36,348 nt of DNA from positions 1 through 36,348 of the forward strand of contig JAIQFL010000083.1 in NCBI GenBank assembly GCA_020073365.1, given 5' to 3'. Shown here piece by piece: positions 1 to 7,603 of this stretch. Under the pieces are notes generated by a model, which saw only the letters and a list, made by a program, of their open reading frames with translations, was not told where the DNA came from and ran no database searches. Source of the stretch: Terriglobia bacterium. GTDB lineage: Bacteria > Acidobacteriota > Terriglobia > Bryobacterales > Bryobacteraceae. How positions within the stretch are numbered: the stretch's first letter is position 1; each line of letters starts with the position of its first letter. Made by a program: the position numbers and the translations under genes.

Positions 1-2
1 GC

Positions 3-215
3 AAAGGCTTCCAGAGACTGCCCCACCGCTGGATCGTGGAACGAACATTTGGATGGATCAATCGCTGGCGGCGACTCAGCAAAGACTATGAGCACCTCAC
101 GGAAACCAGCGAATGCACAATCCGCGTCGTGATGATCTACCTGATGGCCCGCCGTCTTGCACCCCCGAAACGACATCGGCGGGAGCGCCGCTCACGAAGA
201 CGGAGGGTTATTTGA
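3..215 (+). CDS. IS5-family transposase, C-terminal part (cut by window start)
   Basis: The open frame enters from the window edge and encodes about 70 residues beginning KGFQRLPHRW, followed by IVERTFGWINRWRRLSKDYE. The WIVERTFGW-type segment is the conserved C-terminal box of IS5-group DDE transposases and contains the last acidic residue (E) of the DDE triad. The tail is very basic (RRERRSRRRRVI) and ends at TGA 213-215. The enzyme would cut and paste its own element. The right end of the element probably lies a few bases past the stop, around 221-224, because recognisable ankyrin coding sequence on the other strand begins there. The N-terminal catalytic part lies outside the window, so intactness cannot be judged. 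Confidence 0.85.
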   Translation, partial: KGFQRLPHRWIVERTFGWINRWRRLSKDYEHLTETSECTIRVVMIYLMARRLAPPKRHRRERRSRRRRVI

Positions 216-649
216 CACGCTCTAACACCTTCGATGTTGCCGGCGTTTGACGCCGCAATACTCAGCGCCGTTCTGCCGCTGCTTGCCTGTGCGTTGACGG
301 CGGCATCCTTATTCAGGAGCAGTCGAATCTTCCCGGCATCGCCCGCGCTCCACATCAGCGCGGTGGCGCCGGCTTGATTGGCGGCGTTCGGATCTGCCCC
401 TTTATCCAATAGCAGACGGATACATGACGCGTTTGAATAAAGTGCCGCCTGCATCAGCGGGGTTGTGCCGAACTTGTCGGCGGAGTTGACATTCGCGCCT
501 GCCTCGATCGCTCGCTCTAGATCTGGAAGGTCCGACCGCTGGATCGCCTCGATCAGCGCAGCCCCGCTGGAACGTTCGTCTGCCAATCCGCAAGAGACGG
601 ACAAGAACGCGGTTGCTGTAAATACGGTAATACAATGGCGTACACTCAT
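137..649 (-). pseudogene. Secreted ankyrin-repeat protein, 3' end replaced by an IS5-type element
   Basis: Translation starts at ATG 649, preceded by AGGAG nine bases upstream; upstream in-frame Met codons have no better site. The N-terminus MSVRHCITVFTATAFLSVSC is a Sec signal peptide, with probable cleavage after GLA or at the Cys. Three ankyrin repeats follow, with motifs such as GTTPLMQAALYSN, IRLLLDKGADPNAAN and GRTALSIAASNAGN. Homology stops inside the fourth repeat, after NIEGV near 224. From there the frame reads antisense through the transposase and stops at 137. Ankyrin repeats mediate protein-protein contacts, so the original was probably an exported binding protein. It lies about 95 bases downstream of the ECF sigma gene on the same strand and may have been co-transcribed with it. 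The product is probably truncated and non-native at its end. Confidence 0.75.
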
Positions 650-743
650 GGGGCACATCTCCTCTGCTACGGATGGGAGTCCGTGAATGCTCTCCCTACT
701 CCCCATAGCGGGAGAAATGCGAACGGAGTATCACGTCGCGGCT

Positions 744-1310
744 CTACCGTGTTTGAAGCCGGCCGACCAGCCAGGCCCGGGCCGCTTTCCAGTCGCGCTT
801 AACAGTGATCGCGGACACACCAAGGACCGCTGCTACTTCTTCTTCCTCGAGACCTCCGAAAAACCGCAACTCCACCACACGGGCCGCCCTAGGGTCCGCA
901 ACCGCGAGTTTCGACAGCATCAAATCCAAGGCGAGGAGGTCCTCGTTGCGCGAGACCGGCATCCAGCCGTCGATGCCCGATAGGCTCACTCGCTGTTGAT
1001 GGCCTCCCCGTTTCCCGGCCACTACCGCACGGGCGTGGTCGATCAGGATGCGCCGCATGGTCTGGGCAGCGATTGCAAAGAAATGCGCGCGATCCTGGTA
1101 GCTGATCGGCTGGTTTCCGAAAAGGCGCAAGCAGAGCTCGTTCACCAGCGCGTTGGGTTCGAGCGTATGGTCCGGACGCTCCCCCTGCAGGAGACACGCC
1201 GCAATCTGCCGCAGTTGTGGATGGACGACGGCGAACAAATGGTCGCGAGCCGCTTCATCGCCTTGCCGCCAATGCCTGAGCCAAACTGTAATCTGCTCCG
1301 AAAGCGGCAT
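744..1310 (-). CDS. ECF-type RNA polymerase sigma factor (PF07638/TIGR02999-like)
   Basis: This 188-aa protein has sigma-70 region 2 (about residues 25-95, including ALVNELCLRLFG and DRAHFFAIAAQTMRRILIDHAR) and region 4 with a helix-turn-helix (about 135-185, VELRFFGGLEEEEVAAVLGVSAITVKRDWKAARAWL). The wording HFFAIAAQTMRRILIDHAR is typical of the sigma subfamily that is expanded in Solibacter and planctomycetes. It would direct RNA polymerase to a restricted set of promoters. No anti-sigma gene is adjacent. Instead a Ser/Thr kinase is transcribed divergently 114 bases away, an arrangement common in acidobacteria that suggests control by phosphorylation. The start is ATG 1310; its ribosome site is weak. 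The targets are unknown. Confidence 0.88.
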   Translation of the reverse strand: MPLSEQITVWLRHWRQGDEAARDHLFAVVHPQLRQIAACLLQGERPDHTLEPNALVNELCLRLFGNQPISYQDRAHFFAIAAQTMRRILIDHARAVVAGKRGGHQQRVSLSGIDGWMPVSRNEDLLALDLMLSKLAVADPRAARVVELRFFGGLEEEEVAAVLGVSAITVKRDWKAARAWLVGRLQTR

Positions 1311-1360
1311 ATTCTCAACAGACGTGCCTTGAATGATCTCCGAAGGATTTAACTTCCGCT

Positions 1361-1366
1361 ATTATA
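1361..1366 (-). promoter_or_regulatory. Candidate -10 box for the ECF sigma gene
   Basis: A perfect TATAAT lies on the minus strand about 50 bases upstream of the sigma start, within an AT-rich patch of the divergent sigma/kinase spacer. No good -35 hexamer sits 16-18 bases further upstream, so the call rests on the -10 alone. Confidence 0.3.
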
Positions 1367-1424
1367 AATGCTACTCGGTTGTGGATCATAACGTTCCGGA
1401 ACCGAAGCCAGCGAGGGTACTGTA

Positions 1425-4358
1425 ATGAACAATCCGCCATCGTTAGGCACAATCGGTCCAGAGGACTTCCGCCGAATTCGCGAGGTTTTCGAATCCGCCC
1501 TGGAACATTCCCCGGCCGACCGCGCGACTTTCGTGGAACACGCGTGCGGCGGCAACGCGCTGCTGGTCGCCGAAGTGGAACGGATGCTGGCCGCCGATTC
1601 CGACGGCAACTCGCTGTTGGATCACAACGAACGCCTGCGCCCGGGCACGATCTTCGCCAACTACCTCCGTATCACTGGTTTTTTGGGCCGCGGCGGCATG
1701 GGCGAAGTCTATCGCGCGCGCGACGTAAGGCTGAATCGCGATGTCGCCCTCAAGATCCTGCCGGAGACATTCGCCTCGAATGCCGACCGGCTCGCCCGCT
1801 TCAAGCGCGAAGCGCAACTCCTGGCGTCGCTCAATCACCCCAACATCGCCGCCATCTATGGCTTTGAAGAGTCGAACGGAATGCGGGCCCTTGTGCTGGA
1901 ATTGGTCGAGGGACCCACACTGGCGGATCGGATAGCACAAGGACCGATTCCGATCGACGAGGCTGTCGTCATCGCGCGGCAAATCGCCGAAGCGCTGGAG
2001 GCAGCACACGAGCAGGGAATCATCCACCGCGACCTGAAGCCGGCCAATGTGAAGCTCAGGCCGGACGCCGCCGTGAAAGTGTTGGACTTCGGCCTCGCAA
2101 AGGGATTGCAGCCCGCCGAAGTGGCCCCCGGAAGTACGGGTAATTCGCCAACGCTTACCAGCCCCGCGATGACCGCGGCAGGTGTGCTGCTCGGCACCGC
2201 GTCATACATGGCTCCAGAACAGGCCAAAGGCCGAGCCGTCGATCGGCGAGCGGATATTTGGGCATTCGGAGCAGTCTTCTATGAAATGCTCTCGGGGCAG
2301 CGCGCGTTCAAGGGCGAGGACATTTCCGAAGCTCTGGCCTCCGTTCTGCGCCAGGACATCGATTGGAACGCCCTTCCCTCATCAACGCCCGCCTCCTTAC
2401 GGAATCTGATGGCGCGGTGTCTCGATCGCGACATCAGGCACAGGCTGCGCGATATCGGTGAGGCACGAATCGTGCTCGAAGAGCCTGGTTCGGCTCTTCC
2501 TGGAGACAAAACGCCTCGGGCACGCCTCTCGCGTAGGGCCCTGCCGCTGGTGCTTGTCGCGATCGGCGCTGGTGTACTCGGTGGATCGGCTGCGTGGTTC
2601 CTTAGGCCCTCACCCGCGGGACAAGTGGCGCGGCTCTCGTTCGCCTTGCCGGAGGGCCAGTCGCTGTTCGCAAATCGCGGTGTGATCGCTGTGTCGCCGG
2701 ATGGCAGCCAGATCGTGTACGCCACAACGTCGGGGCTGCATCTCCGGCCAATGGCAGGGCGCGAATCGAAGCCAATTCGCGGCACGGAAGGTTTCTTTAA
2801 CCTGACGGAGCCGGTGTTCTCGCCGGATGGCCAGTCAATCGCCTTTCACACGGGGAGCGATCATACGATCAAGAAAGTTCCCGTGACTGGGGGCGTTGCG
2901 GTCACGATATGCCACTCCACAGGTCCTTACAGCCTGAATTGGGATCCCGGCGGCATCCTGTTTGGTGAGCTTGATGTCTTAAGCCAGCCGCCTATTGCGC
3001 GCATCATGCGAGTGCCCGGGAATGGCGGAACGCCGCAAACATTGGTTACGTTCAAGAGCGGTGAAATGCCAAATGGACCCCAGATGCTGCCCGGTGGGCG
3101 GAATCTGATGTTTAGCCTGGCAACGGGCAGCGCTCCGGATCGGTGGGATCACGCTCGAATCGTCGTTCAGTCGCTCACATCCGGAGAACAGCGCACAATT
3201 ATCGAAGGGGGCAGTGATGCCCGGGTTGTGCCGACTGGTCACCTTGTTTACGCGCTCGGCGGTAGCTTGTTCGCGGTTGCTTTCGACCTGTCGCGTCTTG
3301 AGGTGCTCTCGGACCGAGTGGCGGTGGTGGAAGGCATCACCCGCGCATCTGCAGACGCCCCGGGCGCAGCCCACTTCAGCTTTTCCCGCAACGGCACTCT
3401 CATCTACCTGGCAAATTCCAGCTCGGCGGTCCCATGGTTGAAACGGGCTCAGGGCACCGATATTGGCCTTTCGGATCGCAATGGAAAGGTGGAGCCGCTG
3501 AAGCTTCCGCCGCGTCCCTACGAATCCCCGCGCGTGTCCCCAGACGGCACGCGCATCGCCTTCGGGACCGATGACGGTAATGAGGCTATCGTCTGGACTT
3601 ACGACCTCTCCGGCAGATCGGCCATCCGGCGGCTCACGTTCGGAGGTCACGATCGCTTCCCGACGTGGTATGCCGATAGCAAGCGCGTCGTGTTCCAGTC
3701 CGGTCGCGAGGGTGACTCCGCCATTTTTTGGCAGGCTGTTGATAGCGGCAAGGCGGAACGGCTGACCAGGCCTGCTCCCGGTGAATCGCACGAACCGCAA
3801 GCGTGTTCTCCAAAGGGTGACTGGCTTCTATTTGACGTGATGAAGGCGACGGACGTTTCGCTGTGGACCTACTCCTTTCGGGATAGGAAGGCGACCCCCT
3901 TTAGCGATGTGCACTCGGCGGTTCGAACGGGTGCCGTATTCTCACCCGATGGCCAATGGGTGGCCTATGGGAGTTCAGAAGGCCGTACCTTGTACGTCGA
4001 ACCATTTCCGCCCACGGGAATCAGACACCAGTTCCCGTCGAAAGACAACCGCCCCAATCAGCCGGTGTGGTCGCCGGATGGGAAGGAGATATTTTACATT
4101 CCTGGCCCCGGGCAGTTCGCCTCCGTCGGCATCATGACGAAACCGGCGTTCATGTTCGGGAATGCGGTGGTGTTGTCCCGGGAATTCCTGGGGGCTCCTT
4201 CTCTGGTTCGACGACCGTACGACATCACGCCGGACGGCAAATTCGTCTCGACCATCAGGCCCGGACAAGCGGTGCCCGGAAACTCTGACGCCGGACGGAT
4301 TCAGGTTGTATTGAACTGGTTCGAAGACCTGCGCGCCCGCGTCCCCGTCACCAGATAA
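1425..4358 (+). CDS. Membrane Ser/Thr protein kinase with C-terminal TolB/PD40-like beta-propeller
   Basis: This 977-aa receptor-like kinase has a cytoplasmic N-terminal helix-rich segment (1-75) and a Hanks-type kinase domain (about 80-350). The domain shows a Gly loop LGRGGMGEVY (87-96), the ATP lysine in VALK (K110), the catalytic loop HRDLKPAN (201-208), DFGLAKG (221-227) and APEQ (263-266). One transmembrane helix follows (about 371-393, LPLVLVAIGAGVLGG). The remainder (about 400-977) is an extracytoplasmic beta-propeller with repeated SPDG/DGQ blades, for example VSPDGSQIVY, FSPDGQSIAF, VSPDGTRIAF and WSPDGKEIFY. The propeller probably senses a ligand or partner. GAGGG lies seven bases before ATG 1425. 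The gene diverges from the ECF sigma gene, its most likely signalling partner. All catalytic residues are present, so it should be active. Confidence 0.93.
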   Translation: MNNPPSLGTIGPEDFRRIREVFESALEHSPADRATFVEHACGGNALLVAEVERMLAADSDGNSLLDHNERLRPGTIFANYLRITGFLGRGGMGEVYRARDVRLNRDVALKILPETFASNADRLARFKREAQLLASLNHPNIAAIYGFEESNGMRALVLELVEGPTLADRIAQGPIPIDEAVVIARQIAEALEAAHEQGIIHRDLKPANVKLRPDAAVKVLDFGLAKGLQPAEVAPGSTGNSPTLTSPAMTAAGVLLGTASYMAPEQAKGRAVDRRADIWAFGAVFYEMLSGQRAFKGEDISEALASVLRQDIDWNALPSSTPASLRNLMARCLDRDIRHRLRDIGEARIVLEEPGSALPGDKTPRARLSRRALPLVLVAIGAGVLGGSAAWFLRPSPAGQVARLSFALPEGQSLFANRGVIAVSPDGSQIVYATTSGLHLRPMAGRESKPIRGTEGFFNLTEPVFSPDGQSIAFHTGSDHTIKKVPVTGGVAVTICHSTGPYSLNWDPGGILFGELDVLSQPPIARIMRVPGNGGTPQTLVTFKSGEMPNGPQMLPGGRNLMFSLATGSAPDRWDHARIVVQSLTSGEQRTIIEGGSDARVVPTGHLVYALGGSLFAVAFDLSRLEVLSDRVAVVEGITRASADAPGAAHFSFSRNGTLIYLANSSSAVPWLKRAQGTDIGLSDRNGKVEPLKLPPRPYESPRVSPDGTRIAFGTDDGNEAIVWTYDLSGRSAIRRLTFGGHDRFPTWYADSKRVVFQSGREGDSAIFWQAVDSGKAERLTRPAPGESHEPQACSPKGDWLLFDVMKATDVSLWTYSFRDRKATPFSDVHSAVRTGAVFSPDGQWVAYGSSEGRTLYVEPFPPTGIRHQFPSKDNRPNQPVWSPDGKEIFYIPGPGQFASVGIMTKPAFMFGNAVVLSREFLGAPSLVRRPYDITPDGKFVSTIRPGQAVPGNSDAGRIQVVLNWFEDLRARVPVTR

Positions 4359-4460
4359 CCGAAACCCGGGGACGGTCGCCCCAATGACCAAAGAATCCCC
4401 TGTGTTAAGAGCCTAGCCAGACGGTACCGGTTAGCGGTCATCAGAAAACGTCTCGGTCAT

Positions 4461-4481
4461 CCGCCGCCACGGTGGCGGCGG
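4461..4481. repeat. Perfect GC-rich palindrome downstream of the kinase
   Basis: A 21-base perfect palindrome (arms CCGCCGCCA / TGGCGGCGG around CGG) lies about 100 bases after the kinase stop. It would form a very stable hairpin, but no U-tract follows on either strand, so it is not a standard intrinsic terminator. It could stabilise the 3' end of the kinase transcript or be a dispersed GC repeat. Confidence 0.5.
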
Positions 4482-5152
4482 CCTGACGGAGCTTTAGCCG
4501 AAGGTAGTCCAGGTGGTTCTATCGCAAACAGCGATTGAGAAACAGAACTCGGCGATTAGGTGAGTTCGAATCAGGCGTATTCCGAACAGCCGTTCCACAA
4601 ATCGGCCTCGCCGGCAATGCCTGCCCCACCTCGGTAGCAGAATCGTCGCCATGCAGATATGCACATGAAAGGAATAGCAATGCATATAGAGCCCTGCTCA
4701 TGGAGGTTGATGATACTACCGGCCGCAATCGCGTGCAACAAGCTTGCCGGTACGCCTCCGAAGAGTCATCGATTGAAGGCATTTCTCAAATCTGCCCCGA
4801 TCATACCTGAGTTGTTGAAATGGCATGGTAGCGGCAATTCATGTGCTCCGGCCGGAATGTCGGACGTCCGGAAGTGATCCATATGAACGGGAAGTCGCCA
4901 TCTGCCGGCGGAGCCCTGAGCCGGTGTTTTTTGGCGGATAAGTCTCCCCTGGTCGCGCAGCGTTTACCGACGCTTCGACCGCGAGTACGTGCTCCGGTCG
5001 AGTCACGCGATACTCGGAGACAGCCCCTTCGGGGCTAGATGTTCCGTTGAACGAAGCGGCCTCGCCTCCTCGCCTCCGGCTTCGGCCACGGACGCTTCGC
5101 GTGTGGTAATCTTCAAGCCAGTGGTCCACCGATCCGCGCCTTGCACCGATCC
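4482..5152. other. Unrecognised region between kinase and ADOP remnant
   Basis: About 670 bases without a supported gene. Short frames on both strands (up to about 96 codons) show no recognisable motif, signal peptide or convincing ribosome site. The right-hand part replaces the missing 3' two-thirds or more of the ADOP permease gene, so this is probably rearranged or decayed DNA. Confidence 0.5.
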
Positions 5153-5804
5153 AGCGGGTTCTTCATCCGGCAGAAATGCGCGGCCAATCGGAGGCGCGAC
5201 CCCGAGATCGGCGAAGTAGTTGGCCGACACCGCGTAACCGTTAACTTAACATGTTGGCGAGCCGCTCCCCCGGCAATCGACGCCAGCACGGGAATTGCGG
5301 AGCTGGATGCCGTGACGCCTGAGAACACGCGGTTGTGGTCCCGCAGATATTCGTACTCGGGATAGGCGAAGTTGTTCAGGCTGATGGATCCGGTCCAGCG
5401 CTTGACGCGCACCACGCGGCTGGCGTCGGCCACCGGAAGTTGCTTGAGGGCGATCGCATTGTAGATGCCGAAGATGGTGGCATTTGCGCCGATGCCCAGC
5501 GCCAGCGCGATCGACGCCAGTATCGTGAAGCCCGGATTGCGCAGCAGATTGCGCCAGCCGTAGCGCACGTCCTTGAGCAGTTGCTCGATCCACACGAAGG
5601 AGCGCGCCTCACGATGCAATTCCTTGGCGAGCTCGACGCCGCCGTAAGCGCGCCGTGCCGCCAGTGCCGGCTCTTCGGGAGGCAATCCGCGCCGCTCGAA
5701 GTCTTCTTCAAGAAGAGCCAGGTGGCCTCGATCTCACGGGTCATCTCGCCTTCCGCGCGATGGCCGCGCAACAGGTTCGCGAACCTCAAGAAGAATCGGC
5801 GCAT
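5153..5804 (-). pseudogene. ADOP-type ABC transporter permease (MacB-like), N-terminal remnant with two frameshifts
   Basis: The start ATG 5804 lies four bases after the padR stop. The N-terminus is MRRFFLRFANLLRGH, then MTREIEA. A missing base near 5733 moves the frame to one reading HLALLEEDFERRGLPPEEPALAARRAYGG. Next comes the typical ADOP segment LLKDVRYGWRNLLRNPGFT with the first transmembrane helix (ILASIALALGIGANATIFG) and the start of the periplasmic MacB-PCD domain. A second missing base near 5238 shifts the frame again to SANYFADLGVAPPIGRAFLP. Homology ends near 5153, so the rest of an approximately 800-aa protein is absent. ADOPs are predicted to be MacB-like efflux or membrane-remodelling permeases paired with PadR regulators. 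This copy cannot be functional. Confidence 0.85.
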
Positions 5805-5807
5805 GGC

Positions 5808-6155
5808 TCACGCTCCTTCCGAGAGCAGCTTTTCCACCAGCCCGGACATCCGCCGCCAGCGCACCTTTTCCTCGGCGAGCGCCTTTTCGCCGGTCTTGGT
5901 GATCGCGTAGAATTTCGCCTCGCGGTTGCTCTCCGTCTTGCCCCACGTCCCCGCAATCCAGCCCTGCTGTTCCAGGCGCACCAATGCGGGGTACAGCGTG
6001 CCCTGGTTGAGATGTAACAGATCCCCGGAAACCTGCTGGAGCCGCGTGGCGATGGCATAGGCGTGCTGCGGTCCCATGGTTTCGAGCGTGCGCAGAACGA
6101 TCAGGTCGAGCGTTCCCTGCAAGACGGCCATCCGGTCGGAACCCTCACTTGACAT
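5808..6155 (-). CDS. PadR-family transcriptional regulator (copy 1)
   Basis: The protein is about 115 aa from ATG 6155 (GAGAGG nine bases upstream). The winged helix covers roughly residues 10-80, with LQGTLDLIVLRTLE, GPQHAYAIATRLQ, LNQGTLYPALVRLEQQGWI and a wing REAKFYAITKTGEKAL. The last part is a dimerisation helix (KVRWRRMSGLVEKLL). PadR proteins are usually ligand-responsive repressors of an adjacent transporter or detoxification gene. Here the regulated ADOP gene, which starts four bases downstream, is broken, leaving an intact but orphaned regulator. A TTGACA promoter with an ACTTG/CAAGT inverted repeat just upstream suggests autoregulation. Confidence 0.93.
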   Translation of the reverse strand: MSSEGSDRMAVLQGTLDLIVLRTLETMGPQHAYAIATRLQQVSGDLLHLNQGTLYPALVRLEQQGWIAGTWGKTESNREAKFYAITKTGEKALAEEKVRWRRMSGLVEKLLSEGA

Positions 6156-6207
6156 CCTAGTGAACCTCTCGATCGAGTATGGGATACACTTCACTTGGGT
6201 GTCAAGT
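6147..6207 (-). promoter_or_regulatory. padR promoter with possible PadR operator
   Basis: On the minus strand TTGACA (6205-6200) and CATACT (6181-6176) are separated by 18 bases, making a good sigma-70-like promoter. The -35 overlaps an inverted repeat ACTTG-GGTGT-CAAGT (6193-6207). An inverted second copy of ACTTGACA lies at 6147-6154, across the start codon. Binding at both sites would block transcription, which fits PadR autorepression, but the operator role is inferred. Confidence 0.45.
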
Positions 6208-6275
6208 AGAATAGAGAGGCGGCTAAAGCTTTGCGCGAACACACCCTTCGCGGGTCTTACAGAACCGTGACCGGG

Positions 6276-6309
6276 GTGAATCCGGGAGTGCGATTCCCAC
6301 TGAATTCAC
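6276..6309. repeat. Two-part hairpin upstream of the 6.4 kb ORF
   Basis: GTGAAT (6276-6281) pairs with ATTCAC (6304-6309). Nested inside, GGGA pairs with TCCC. It lies in a 220-base spacer between padR and the next plus-strand frame and could be a leader or cis-regulatory structure. No known riboswitch was recognised. Confidence 0.25.
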
Positions 6310-6375
6310 AGGTACTAAGAGTTTTTGGCACCTTTTGGCCACGCTTTACGCTTACTCGTAGAGAGGTAGTGTGGA

Positions 6376-6921
6376 ATGAGCGGCTTCGGGAGATTCGATG
6401 GTTCGTCTGTGGCAGAGGCTACGGATCTTCCCCTTCACTCTGTCAAGCCGTCTGAACCTCGTTCTGCCTGCGATCAGCCGGACCTGAGGTGCAGCGCCGA
6501 GACGCGATATATTCCAATCCGCGACCGTTTACCGATTCAATCGCTTCGCAGCATGTCCCAATTGCTGTGTCCTGACGTGATCGAGTCCTTAGTTATGACC
6601 GGGGCCAATCGCGCTTATGTGCGGAACCTTCGAAAACGACGCTTCGCTGCCTATTTCGCGTACTGGCAGGCGATACCCGCGAAGTTTGATGAACAACTGC
6701 ACGACAGCCTGGCGCTGGGTCTTGACGCCGGTGAATGGCTGTCTTGGGTGAGGGGACAATGGCGACGCGCGCGCGCGGCTTATCCCATGATCCGGTTGGC
6801 GGTATGTGGGGTCGCCTATCGTCTGGGCGCCCAGGTCAACCCCGGGCCCTCGCTGGAGCGAATCGCGCAACTACTCGGAGGAACTATCGGGGATTCTGGC
6901 CAGACACCGGATCGCCTCTGA
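6376..6921 (+). CDS. Hypothetical protein
   Basis: A 181-codon frame starting at ATG 6376 (GAGAGG about ten bases upstream). An internal start at 6553 (MSQLLCPDVIESLV) is also possible, and the sequence looks protein-like only from there on: YVRNLRKRRFAAYFAYWQ, LDAGEWLSWVRGQWRR and IRLAVCGVAYRLGAQVN. It is helix-rich and basic, with no membrane segment or recognised domain. I do not recognise the family. The first 60 residues look less like real protein, so the shorter form is preferred. It lies between two PadR modules and shows no sign of shared regulation. Confidence 0.4.
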   Translation: MSGFGRFDGSSVAEATDLPLHSVKPSEPRSACDQPDLRCSAETRYIPIRDRLPIQSLRSMSQLLCPDVIESLVMTGANRAYVRNLRKRRFAAYFAYWQAIPAKFDEQLHDSLALGLDAGEWLSWVRGQWRRARAAYPMIRLAVCGVAYRLGAQVNPGPSLERIAQLLGGTIGDSGQTPDRL

Positions 6922-7163
6922 GACACCGCGCGTCCCAGCGCGGCCTTCCGCTTGCGATCACCATGGGGTACGGCCTCGCCAAGCGCTGGAGGGTCGTGCG
7001 ATACAGGTCGCCGTCAGGGCCACCGCAACTAGTGAACGGACTTGTAACATCATAAGATCTCGGCCTCGACCCGCGAAGCACTTGCCGGTGCGCTGCGAAA
7101 TCATATCGGCCGTGACTTCTCTGGTGGATCGGCTACCAGAACACTAGTAGACTATCTCCCAGG

Positions 7164-7514
7164 ATGCCGCAAGACCGTCTTCAACTTCTGCCTGGAACGC
7201 TGGAGATGCTCGTACTCCAGACCCTGGTATTCGGACCCCGGCATGGCCATGGGATCGCCACCACCATCCAACGCACATCGGACGAGCTGCTGCTGGTCGA
7301 CCATGGCTCGCTTTACCCCGCCCTCCAGCGGCTGGAACGAGCGGGGCTGATCGCGTCCGAGTGGGGCACCTCCGACAACCATCGCCGCGCGCGCTACTAC
7401 AGGCTTACCCGGGCAGGGCGGAAGAAGCTGGCAGACGAGACGGGCAAGTGGGAGAAGATCGTGCGGGCAGTCAAGGGTGTTCTGCAGGCACGGCCCGAGG
7501 AGGAGCACGCATGA
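7164..7514 (+). CDS. PadR-family transcriptional regulator (copy 2)
   Basis: A 116-aa winged-helix protein with LLPGTLEMLVLQTLVFGPRH, HGIATTIQRTSDELL, VDHGSLYPALQRLERAGLI, wing RRARYYRLTRAGRKKLADE and a C-terminal helix KWEKIVRAVKGVLQ. Motif order and length match the ADOP-linked PadR group. The stop overlaps the ATG of the next frame (ATGA at 7511-7514), the usual padR-ADOP coupling. Just upstream, TAGT-AG-ACTA (7145-7154) could be its operator. Its sequence clearly differs from copy 1, so the two are separate modules rather than a local duplication. Confidence 0.93.
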   Translation: MPQDRLQLLPGTLEMLVLQTLVFGPRHGHGIATTIQRTSDELLLVDHGSLYPALQRLERAGLIASEWGTSDNHRRARYYRLTRAGRKKLADETGKWEKIVRAVKGVLQARPEEEHA

Positions 7515-7545
7515 GGTGGTTTGGCCGGCGGGATCGCCAGGTCGG
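7511..7545 (+). pseudogene. Vestige of an ADOP permease start codon region
   Basis: The frame beginning at ATG 7511, overlapping the padR stop, reads MRWFGRRDRQV, a typical cytoplasmic start of an ADOP permease, then turns into unrelated Gly-rich sequence. The remaining 800 or so codons are gone, and the aminopeptidase gene ends only 60 bases further on, on the other strand. Identification rests on the short N-terminus plus the padR coupling. Confidence 0.5.
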
Positions 7546-7603
7546 GGGTGGAGGGACTGGAGGTTCGCGGGTACCCTTCGTGTTCTTTCGTAGCCCCAAC
7601 CTG

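Noticed and set aside
4561..4580. GTTCGAATC-like tRNA T-loop
   Set aside because: Flanking bases do not form a T-stem, and no acceptor or anticodon arm can be drawn. No tRNA or rRNA was found in the window.
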